Shown: positions 39,811 to 47,651 of the stretch, in pieces | Numbering within the stretch: the first letter of the stretch is position 1 | Layout of the letters: each line of letters opens with the position of its first letter | Source: a virus | Virus record (IMG/VR): IMGVR_UViG_3300044979_000004 | Span: 1-64,000 of that record | DNA length: 64,000 nucleotides | Strand: one strand, 5' to 3' | Notes under the pieces: generated by a model | The model's database searches: none | Told to the model about the DNA's origin: nothing | The model's input: the letters and a program-made list of their open reading frames with translations, nothing else | Translations under genes and position numbers: made by a program

Positions 39811-42708
39811 ATGAACATTTTTAAGAAGCTATTAGGACTGGCCGTTATTGCGCTAGCAGTTGTAACTCCTAACTACGCGCAACAGTATCAGTCACAAACC
39901 GCTCCAATTTACGCGACGAACGCCAAGTACGCCAATGGAGTATCACCTGGATTTGCTCTGACAGCGGGAACAGGGTTGAACATTTTGGTAGGACAGGGTA
40001 CGAGTTTTTGCAATACGGTGATTCAGGAAAGAACTACTACTGCCGCTGACACGCCTTTGGCACTTACTGCCAGTACGACAAATTATGTCTACCTTGATAC
40101 CACAGCTAATTGCGCTCCTGCGGTGAGCACTTCTGTATTTACAGCGACACAAATCCCATTGGCGAGAGTTGTAACAGGTACATCGTCTATTACCTCAATT
40201 GATGACGTGCGCGGGTACTTCTTTAACTCAGCAGGCACCCCTGGAGATGGAACGGTTACCAACTTGGTTGTTGGAAATCTGTCACCACTATTCACGTCAG
40301 GAGTGACTAATCCGACCAGCACGCCAAGCGTATCGTATACACTATCTACAACGGCCAATGACACTGTATTCGCTAACTTTAGCGGATCAACAGGTGCCCC
40401 TTCATGGTGGACACTGGCAGCGGGAGCAAACATCACGTTTACCCCTTCTGGTAGCACGCTAATCATTGCAGCGACAGGCGGTGGAGGCGGAAGTCTCACT
40501 CTTGAGCACAATGGCGTGGCACTTACGGACCAATCACTTCTTAATTTCAGTGACACTACTCCTTCGGCACCGGCTGGCAATGAGAATGTGACGTTTCAAT
40601 CGAACTCAGGTGGTGCGCTGTCCGGATACATTCCGACCACAGCCTCGCAACTTCAATTTACCCCTACCCCGCCAATATCAGGACAGTACGTGGTTGTGTA
40701 TGCCACAGCGGTAACCCCAATCGCAGGAGGTCTTGGACCGGGTTGCGGCATGACTTCAGTGCCAACAGGGTCCACTTTTTCTACCATAAATTCGCTTATA
40801 GCCGGAAACAACTCTTGCGGCAACGGTCTAACCTCTAACCAATGGGGAGCACTTTGGAGCAACTACACACTGCCTTCATATGTGGTGCCTGCCAATGTAA
40901 CGGCAATTTACGCGTTTGCGGTTAACAGTTTCGGACCCTGGTATCCTGGTACTTCAACTGTCGCGGTGACTTGTACGCCAGTTGGATCAGGTGCAGTTAA
41001 TTTGTACACTGCCAGTCAAGCGTACAATCTAACTCAGTTTACACAGCTTCTTTCAACTGCAACGGGAAGCAATATTGGGTCCACGACTTGTACGGGATAT
41101 GTGAACTATTCAAACCCTCCGCCATCAGGCGCGGTTACTACTTTGAACATGCCGAGCATTGGCTTGATTGTCTATTACACAGGTTCGGCTCCGCCCGCTA
41201 CGAACACTATCAATGTTGGTTCACCATTGTTCTACAATGCTGCGGATAACACTCTTGGAATCGACCCTAACGCGGAATTCCCTGCAAGCAGACTAGTAGG
41301 TGTGACAGTAAGTACACTACCTGCTGCTGCGGTAACCGTTGGAACTGTGACTCTGATCAAGGACGGAACTACATCCACTGATTGTACAACAGGTGGAGGT
41401 TCTAACCCTGTAGTTTGTTACTCTAACGGAACTGCCTACTCAGCATATGGAGGAGGCGGTGGAAGCGGAATCACAGCTTTAACTGGAGACGTAACGGCTA
41501 CGGGACCGGGTTCTGTTGCAGCTACAGTTGTGGACATCCCTCCTCACGTAGCACTAACCGGAACACCATCACCAGGGCAAGTTCCAACAGCAACAGGAGG
41601 CACTTCTGCCACATGGCAGACTCCTTCGGCTGCATCGAACAGTCCTCAGACAGTTCTTTTACCTAACGATACCACTACGGGAACAACTGTCGGACTAATG
41701 GCTTGCTGGAATACGTCAGCCATTCACCAACAGGAAGTTGTAAATTGTCCTGCTGGTACAGCTTCAAATGGCACGGACAATAACCCTCCTATTGTCGGTG
41801 TGTGTGTAGCCGGTTGCGGAACAAGCGGACTAGCAACTATCCAATTTGCCGGTCAGGTAAGTTGGAACTGCGACATGCAACTTGTGACTCCAACTGTCGG
41901 CAACGGCTATTGGGTTCAGGTGTCGGCAACTACTGCTGGTGAATGTACGCAACCAACAGGGTCATTTGCACCATCACCAAATGAGAACCCTGAAGGTAAC
42001 ACAGTACTAGGACGTGTACTAGCTCTCAACTCCGGAGTGGGAACGGCTGGAACAATTGAATTGCTGCCGTTCGGCTCATACGGACTTGGTAACGGTACGG
42101 GACCAGCAGTAACTAATTTTGCGTTGCTGTTCAACGGTTCACCTTTTGGGGCAATGTCGTATTCGGGTCAGGAACCATCTACATTCACCGTTCCATATGC
42201 AATCGCCACAAACGGCTTGTTTATACACCAACCAGGCTCCAACGCGGGTGCGGTGATTGGCAACGCCGGATTGGGAGTAAGCGGAACGGACATCTCTTTT
42301 GATATGTTTGTTCACGGTTCTGGAAGTCCGCCTCAATCGATGTTCCGATTCGATGGCTCTCAGTATCAACCGCCATCGGCTTGCGGCTCTGGAGGGTTCG
42401 CGGCTTGCAGTTCAGCTACCGGAACTATCACACTTGGCGGACACAACGGAAACTTCGATCCTGGCAACAGTACAGGAGTCTTTATCATCAAGCTAGCAGG
42501 AAATGCCACAACGTTTACTCCGGTAACGGATGACAACCCTGGTCATATTCTGACGTTTGAATTTGAAGCTCCTGCCAGCGGAGGACCGTTTACTTGGGCA
42601 TGGCCAAGTGGCTTTGTGAACGCACCAACTATATCACTTTCATCAGGGGCAAATGCAATTGTAGCTCAGTTCCTATTCGATGGCACTAACTATAATTACA
42701 TCCCATAG
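39811..42708 (+). CDS. very large fibre-like protein with Sec signal peptide
   Basis: 965 residues. Residues 1-23 (MNIFKKLLGLAVIALAVVTP, then NYA) are a clear signal peptide with likely cleavage NYA/QQ. The body is Gly/Thr/Ser-rich beta sequence with several cysteine pairs, a GGGGGSLTLEHNGVALTDQ motif typical of phage fibres, and a GLMACWNTSAIHQQEVVNCP region. Cysteines plus a signal peptide suggest folding outside the cytoplasm. A secreted adhesin, decoy or fibre are all possible. Confidence 0.7.
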   Translation: MNIFKKLLGLAVIALAVVTPNYAQQYQSQTAPIYATNAKYANGVSPGFALTAGTGLNILVGQGTSFCNTVIQERTTTAADTPLALTASTTNYVYLDTTANCAPAVSTSVFTATQIPLARVVTGTSSITSIDDVRGYFFNSAGTPGDGTVTNLVVGNLSPLFTSGVTNPTSTPSVSYTLSTTANDTVFANFSGSTGAPSWWTLAAGANITFTPSGSTLIIAATGGGGGSLTLEHNGVALTDQSLLNFSDTTPSAPAGNENVTFQSNSGGALSGYIPTTASQLQFTPTPPISGQYVVVYATAVTPIAGGLGPGCGMTSVPTGSTFSTINSLIAGNNSCGNGLTSNQWGALWSNYTLPSYVVPANVTAIYAFAVNSFGPWYPGTSTVAVTCTPVGSGAVNLYTASQAYNLTQFTQLLSTATGSNIGSTTCTGYVNYSNPPPSGAVTTLNMPSIGLIVYYTGSAPPATNTINVGSPLFYNAADNTLGIDPNAEFPASRLVGVTVSTLPAAAVTVGTVTLIKDGTTSTDCTTGGGSNPVVCYSNGTAYSAYGGGGGSGITALTGDVTATGPGSVAATVVDIPPHVALTGTPSPGQVPTATGGTSATWQTPSAASNSPQTVLLPNDTTTGTTVGLMACWNTSAIHQQEVVNCPAGTASNGTDNNPPIVGVCVAGCGTSGLATIQFAGQVSWNCDMQLVTPTVGNGYWVQVSATTAGECTQPTGSFAPSPNENPEGNTVLGRVLALNSGVGTAGTIELLPFGSYGLGNGTGPAVTNFALLFNGSPFGAMSYSGQEPSTFTVPYAIATNGLFIHQPGSNAGAVIGNAGLGVSGTDISFDMFVHGSGSPPQSMFRFDGSQYQPPSACGSGGFAACSSATGTITLGGHNGNFDPGNSTGVFIIKLAGNATTFTPVTDDNPGHILTFEFEAPASGGPFTWAWPSGFVNAPTISLSSGANAIVAQFLFDGTNYNYIP

Positions 42709-42717
42709 GAGAACGAC

Positions 42718-42993
42718 ATGAAGATAGACTTCATTAGATCAGCATTCAGTGAGCCAGACGGCAACGGATCGTCTTCACGAATATTGATTGCCATTCTTAT
42801 TGCATTTACACTAGGGGTAGGGATCGCATTCTCTACCCTAGTGTTTTCCAAGAGAGTAACAATCGATCAGTTCGAAGGGTACATGTCTTCTGGAGCAAAC
42901 TTTATCATAACTACATGCGGCCCACTGTACGGTATCAACAAAGTGTCGGACGCTTATAAGAACAGACCTGGGCAAAACAACCAAGGACAATAA
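42718..42993 (+). CDS. membrane protein, holin-like
   Basis: 91 residues with one strong hydrophobic helix (about 22-46, ILIAILIAFTLGVGIAFSTL) and a second weaker segment (ANFIITTCGPLYGI). Size and topology would suit a holin, but lysis genes lie elsewhere and no family was recognised. Confidence 0.55.
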   Translation: MKIDFIRSAFSEPDGNGSSSRILIAILIAFTLGVGIAFSTLVFSKRVTIDQFEGYMSSGANFIITTCGPLYGINKVSDAYKNRPGQNNQGQ

Positions 42994-42995
42994 GC

Positions 42996-43331
42996 ATGGC
43001 AATAAACCAAATTTCGGGCGGAGCATTTCAAGATTCTGTCGGTAACGTGTTAGCTAACGGCTATCTTGTATTCCGATTAAATCAAGATGCAACCGTGACT
43101 ACCAATCCGCAAATCTGCTCAGACTATGAGGTAACAGTCCCGTTGGATGAGAATGGCAATGTAGTCCTATCGCCTGCTTATTCCTTCTGGCCAAATGATC
43201 AGCTAACACCAAGCAACACATTTTACACGGTAACAGCTTACTCGGCAAGTGGCCAGTTAGTTTGGGGACCATCTTACAATCGTGTACTCTCATCACCATC
43301 CCCATTTGATATTGGCGCATGGACGCCTTAA
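42996..43331 (+). CDS. small virion protein, paralogue of the one at 39518
   Basis: 111 residues. GAFQDSVGNVLANGYLVFRL, VPLDENGNVVLSPAYSFWPN and FYTVTAYSASGQLVWGP follow a common phage small-beta-domain pattern. It precedes the large tail protein. Confidence 0.65.
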   Translation: MAINQISGGAFQDSVGNVLANGYLVFRLNQDATVTTNPQICSDYEVTVPLDENGNVVLSPAYSFWPNDQLTPSNTFYTVTAYSASGQLVWGPSYNRVLSSPSPFDIGAWTP

Positions 43332-43343
43332 AGGAGAACTACA

Positions 43344-46088
43344 GTGCCCAATAATTTAGGCCTAGCAGGGTCGAGCGCCCAGAAACAAACCAGATTTGCT
43401 CCCATCTTTACGAGCCGATTCTTTTCCGGACTTTGGACAAACCGCTCTCCTTTGCGCGATGCCACTACGTCTCGCATTGTTGAGAAATTTTATGGTCAAG
43501 CCGGGGATGCCTTGATCGCCGGAACGAATGTAGAGATTACAACGAAGCTTACTTTGGCCCGTAGACCCGGACTATCACTATATGACAGCTTCGACACCTT
43601 TACTGGAACAGACAGGTTCTACGAGTTTAAGCTGTTCAACACAACTACTGAACAGATCAATGTCATGATCGACACCGCCAATACCTTGTACTCACTCTTC
43701 GCCAGCGTGCGCAAGACTGTTTTCACAAAGAGCACAGGTGCCGGACAATCGTTCATGCAGTCAGTGGGAAATATCCTGTACTTTGGGGATGGGGTTGATA
43801 ACAAGAAGTGGCTACAAACTCTATTCGCTTGGACTGCAAACACCCCATTGGGGACAGGAACCACACCGTTTTTCACTACCTATTATACTGATTTTGTTGG
43901 CAACATACAGCAGCTTGTTGGCACCAATGTGCCAATTACCGGAACCGTTCTTACAGCGCCAAGCCCCGGCGTTGGTCCTGTACTAACTATCAACTCTAGC
44001 GTAGCTCTAAATTCTATCGTTGCTGTTGGAGATGAGATTACGTTTCCAAATGTCATGGTTGCAACGTGGCTGGAAAATCAAACATCAACGATTCTGAGTA
44101 TTACCGGCACATCAATGGTTGTGACGTATCCGCTGCAATGGCTTCAAGCAGCAGGAACTACCGCAGAGACAGTTAGTGGTATTGTGTATAATGGAGGCAC
44201 ACCTACAACCGGCTCAGTCGAACCTAGTAACACAGGCGGATTAAACCAAACTGCCAGCGTAGTTACGCCTGGAGCCAGCGGCTATACATATGTCACTGCA
44301 ACCATCGGAACATTGACAATTGATGGCTCAGCAGTGTGGGCAAATAGAGGCAATCCGGTAGAGAATTGGGGACTGTCTAATATCAATAATGCCCCGATGG
44401 TGCCGTTGCCCACAGCAACAACACATATTGGGCGAGGCGGGCAGATTCCTTTCTATGTAGCGGACAGCACCGTTTATTCAGTTGGGGAATTTGTAATTGA
44501 TACTAACAACAATATTCAGAAATGCACAACGGCTGGAACTACTGGCCTAGCAGGACCAACCTTTAATACAGTGTTGGGACAAACCACAGCGGATGGCTCA
44601 GTAGTATGGACGTTAGAATACACTGGAGCAACGAGCGCAACTAACGGTGGCTGGAGATACTGCGTAGCTCTGGTCAACACTTTAGACAACACCGTGTCCA
44701 ATTGCTCACCCTTGTCTTTGACTGTTGGTAATTTCACTGGAGCACAAGGAGTATTCATTCCACCGGGCGCAGGATTGCCAGCAAACTCCTCAGGTGCAGT
44801 AAGTATAGACACTCAAGCGGATTACGTAGCAATTTTCAGGACCACAGATGGGCAATCGGTTCCATTTTTGATTCCATCTACAAGTGGAGTCTTGAGCGCT
44901 ACATTACCACTTGCTGAATACTTACAACTCGGATTTATTGACACCGTGCCAGATTCACAGTTGAATAACCTTGTGTCCGGTGCTATTGCAGGAGAGAACA
45001 CCCCTCCTGCACCAGGAGCAATCAACCTTGCCTACCATTTGGGATGTATTTGGTACAGTATTGGAAATGTGGTATACTACACTTCTGGACCAGCGACACC
45101 AGTAGGCAACGGACTGAACGGCACTAATCCGTTAAATACAGATAGTATGCCTTCTCTAGTCAAGCGCCTTGTACCTACGGCAACTGGCATGTTGGTGTTT
45201 ACTGTATCGGATGTTTATCTGATTCAAGGAAGCAACACCGCCAATAGCCCAATTCTACCAGCACTGCCAATTCTTCCCGGTATTGGACTTCTTAGTTACA
45301 ATGCTTTGGACCTGAACGGGTCACTGATTGGTCTGTTTACTACAGACAACCAATTCTTGATTCTAGACCCTTCGAACGGAACTACATACGCAGGTCTGCC
45401 AATTGGGGATCAGTTGCTCATGAACAATGGCAACCCAGGCCAGAGTTGGAATCCGGCTACTGCCTATGTTGCATGGCACGTACAAGGTATGGATCAGGGC
45501 TGGTATCTTTGTGATGGTGTAAATGGATGGTATAAACTAATTCCGACGCCTTCACCAGAAGGACCGGGTTATACATGGTCACCTTTTGCCACGATCACAG
45601 GCGGAGCGGGAGCAGTTCAAAGCGTTGAAATTACACCGGGCGTACACAGGCTACTTGTTGCTCCCGTTGGAACTGGCTACATTCTACAGAGAAATCTAAA
45701 TGTGTGGACGGATAATGGAACACCGTATCCTGCGAACGCAACAGTCGGCTCAGCCGTACTGACGCAGCCCGGACAGGTTGCAACGGTTGCTCACATCGTA
45801 ACAGATTGTGTGAAGATCGGTTCTCCGCTTTCTCTTGGAGTCTTGGTGGACGAAGCGCTGCCTTATTATACCGGGCCTATTGACATCTTGAAACGTTGGG
45901 TGTCTGATCCACCAGGATTGAAAGAAAGTAGATCATTCTGGAGTCAACGATTCTATCTCTCGGAATTAGAAGATGAATCTGCCACAATGCGGCACATGCA
46001 AATTGTGATAATTTTCGACCCTAGCGACACGGTGGCCAACGAAATTCAGACATTGACCATATTTGGAGCCTTTTTGCAGGAGCAATAG
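43344..46088 (+). CDS. large tail protein, nozzle-like
   Basis: 914 residues. Starts GLWTNRSPLRD, then repeated strand pairs and an YLIQGSNTANSPI ... NGSLIGLFTTDNQFLILDPS region that looks like propeller blades, as in podovirus nozzle proteins that succeed the adaptor. Two GPTFNTVLGQTTADGSVVWT-type inserts occur. The end (SQRFYLSELEDESATMRHMQ) fits a tail-tube face. GTG start at 43344 after AAGGAG. Confidence 0.7.
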   Translation: MPNNLGLAGSSAQKQTRFAPIFTSRFFSGLWTNRSPLRDATTSRIVEKFYGQAGDALIAGTNVEITTKLTLARRPGLSLYDSFDTFTGTDRFYEFKLFNTTTEQINVMIDTANTLYSLFASVRKTVFTKSTGAGQSFMQSVGNILYFGDGVDNKKWLQTLFAWTANTPLGTGTTPFFTTYYTDFVGNIQQLVGTNVPITGTVLTAPSPGVGPVLTINSSVALNSIVAVGDEITFPNVMVATWLENQTSTILSITGTSMVVTYPLQWLQAAGTTAETVSGIVYNGGTPTTGSVEPSNTGGLNQTASVVTPGASGYTYVTATIGTLTIDGSAVWANRGNPVENWGLSNINNAPMVPLPTATTHIGRGGQIPFYVADSTVYSVGEFVIDTNNNIQKCTTAGTTGLAGPTFNTVLGQTTADGSVVWTLEYTGATSATNGGWRYCVALVNTLDNTVSNCSPLSLTVGNFTGAQGVFIPPGAGLPANSSGAVSIDTQADYVAIFRTTDGQSVPFLIPSTSGVLSATLPLAEYLQLGFIDTVPDSQLNNLVSGAIAGENTPPAPGAINLAYHLGCIWYSIGNVVYYTSGPATPVGNGLNGTNPLNTDSMPSLVKRLVPTATGMLVFTVSDVYLIQGSNTANSPILPALPILPGIGLLSYNALDLNGSLIGLFTTDNQFLILDPSNGTTYAGLPIGDQLLMNNGNPGQSWNPATAYVAWHVQGMDQGWYLCDGVNGWYKLIPTPSPEGPGYTWSPFATITGGAGAVQSVEITPGVHRLLVAPVGTGYILQRNLNVWTDNGTPYPANATVGSAVLTQPGQVATVAHIVTDCVKIGSPLSLGVLVDEALPYYTGPIDILKRWVSDPPGLKESRSFWSQRFYLSELEDESATMRHMQIVIIFDPSDTVANEIQTLTIFGAFLQEQ

Positions 46089-46160
46089 AATCAACAACTT
46101 ACAAGGAAACGATGAACAAGGGAAATAGAACAAATCATCCGATCCACAGGGAGATTTAAA

Positions 46161-46397
46161 ATGCCAGCATTAAGTGATGCAATCGGGCAGGATTTGAGTA
46201 ACTATGTTGGTGTAGAGCCAATAAGTGCCCAATCTAATCCCACAACAGCCAATGGGGGCACCGTAAGTCTATTGCCGGTAGGCACTGGATTTATTAGATG
46301 CCCTCTACCAATCCTGTCCCAAGCATCGGATCAGCTTAGATCATTTTATCTAGGCAACCGTGCAACACAGAATAGAATCTACGTAGCCCAGAGCTAA
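46161..46397 (+). CDS. small hypothetical virion-region protein
   Basis: 78 residues, MPALSDAIGQDLSNYVGVEP..., no known domain. GGAG lies seven bases before ATG. Placed between the nozzle-like and internal protein genes. Confidence 0.6.
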   Translation: MPALSDAIGQDLSNYVGVEPISAQSNPTTANGGTVSLLPVGTGFIRCPLPILSQASDQLRSFYLGNRATQNRIYVAQS

Positions 46398-46404
46398 GGA
46401 ATAA

Positions 46405-46848
46405 ATGATCACGAGTCGATACATAACTGCGGAAGACTACCCGTTATTGGAAACAAGTTTAGCTGCTGATCCCTACCATAAAGGAACGTCAATAGATTTC
46501 TTCAAAGAGCAGAACACCGTTACAAGTGTGTATTCATTTGATGATGAGTTGATCTTGTTCACGAGAGGAAAAGTAGTATCAACCAGTGGACCGGCGTTCA
46601 TACAACTTGACATTCAATTTATCAACAACGAAAGTCGGGCTAAAAACCTGATAGTCATGTTGACAGGATTTTATGAATTGGAGAAGAAATCCAGACAAGA
46701 AGGATTTGCCGGATTCATATTCCACAGCGATGTACCTTTACTCCGGAAGTTTTGCATTCGCAGGCTAGGATTCAGCGAATGGGGAGACTTCTTGGTGAAA
46801 GTTTTTGAACAAGCGCCCCTTGACACGGGCCTAGGAGTTGAGGTATAA
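46405..46848 (+). CDS. GNAT-fold-like protein
   Basis: 147 residues. The order of strands and helices (YITAEDYPLLETSLAADPYH ... IQLDIQFINNESRAKNLIVM ... FIFHSDVPLLRKFCIRRLGF) resembles N-acetyltransferases, including a C-terminal LGF. The acetyl-CoA loop is not obvious. I know such proteins next to podovirus internal virion genes. Enzyme activity is uncertain. Confidence 0.6.
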   Translation: MITSRYITAEDYPLLETSLAADPYHKGTSIDFFKEQNTVTSVYSFDDELILFTRGKVVSTSGPAFIQLDIQFINNESRAKNLIVMLTGFYELEKKSRQEGFAGFIFHSDVPLLRKFCIRRLGFSEWGDFLVKVFEQAPLDTGLGVEV

Positions 46849-46849
46849 T
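46820..46849 (+). promoter_or_regulatory. possible promoter at a gene junction
   Basis: TTGACA, 18 bases, TATAAT, but the -10 box overlaps the ATG of the next gene, so it could only serve genes further on. It may be chance. Confidence 0.3.
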
Positions 46850-47642
46850 GGCTTATACACATACACGGACCATCTTCGAATGGGACGAGAAGCGTATTAA
46901 ATACGTCAAGGTTTATGATGAAGGCTACGAATGGGACGGACCAGTAGATCAAGCGTGCGGCTCGACTCCGCAACAGAACCAGATTGAAGGTGCGCAGCAA
47001 AACTTTATGACCCAAGCGCAGTCTCAGGCGTCAACGGTATTTGGGGGAGCATCACAGGCGTTTAACAGTCTGATGAGCGCGTTTGCACCAATCGTCGCAG
47101 CCGGTCCAAGTCAACAAGGCTTCTCACAGCAACAGCTTTCGAATCTCAATTCCCAGGCTATCACACAGACGGGCATTTCTTACAAGAACGCTAAAGAAGC
47201 AGTCGGAGAGGCACAATCATCCGTTGGTGGCGGCAACGTATCTCTACCAAGTGGAACCCAAACTGGAGAGGATTTGGGACTGGCCGAAAGTGCCGCTAAC
47301 CAAACTTCCAGCGAACTTGGGCAGATTACACAAGCCAATTATGAAAAAGGTAATGCAAATTATAATGCCGCCGTATCTGGAGAGCTAGCAGCGCCGGGTG
47401 TTTTTTCGGCTTCAACCGGAGCAACCGGGGCGGCTACAAGCGCAGGATCAGCAGCCGCAAGCACGGCCAATCAAATCGCGTCGCAGAATAATTCATGGGT
47501 AGGAGCCGTTACCGGCCTAGCCGGGGCGTTGGGCGGTGCAGCATTAGGTGACCCGGCTCTGTTTGCAGGAAGTAGCAGTTCACAGGGCGCACAAGATGCC
47601 CAACAGGTATCGAACTATCAATCAGATGGAAATGGATTCTAG
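46848..47642 (+). CDS. internal virion protein (small, gp14-type by position)
   Basis: 264 residues. Gln/Ser/Ala-rich helical middle (QNFMTQAQSQASTVFGGASQ...) and a Gly/Ala-rich hydrophobic segment near 220-240 (WVGAVTGLAGALGGAALGDP). Composition and place before two giant internal proteins fit the short ejection protein of T7-like phages. No direct sequence match is claimed. Confidence 0.6.
   Translation: MAYTHTRTIFEWDEKRIKYVKVYDEGYEWDGPVDQACGSTPQQNQIEGAQQNFMTQAQSQASTVFGGASQAFNSLMSAFAPIVAAGPSQQGFSQQQLSNLNSQAITQTGISYKNAKEAVGEAQSSVGGGNVSLPSGTQTGEDLGLAESAANQTSSELGQITQANYEKGNANYNAAVSGELAAPGVFSASTGATGAATSAGSAAASTANQIASQNNSWVGAVTGLAGALGGAALGDPALFAGSSSSQGAQDAQQVSNYQSDGNGF
46892..46905. repeat. dispersed palindrome GCGTATTAAATACG
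   Basis: In the first 20 codons of the internal protein gene, encoding Arg-Ile-Lys-Tyr-Val. Confidence 0.7.
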
Positions 47643-47651
47643 GAGCGTTAA

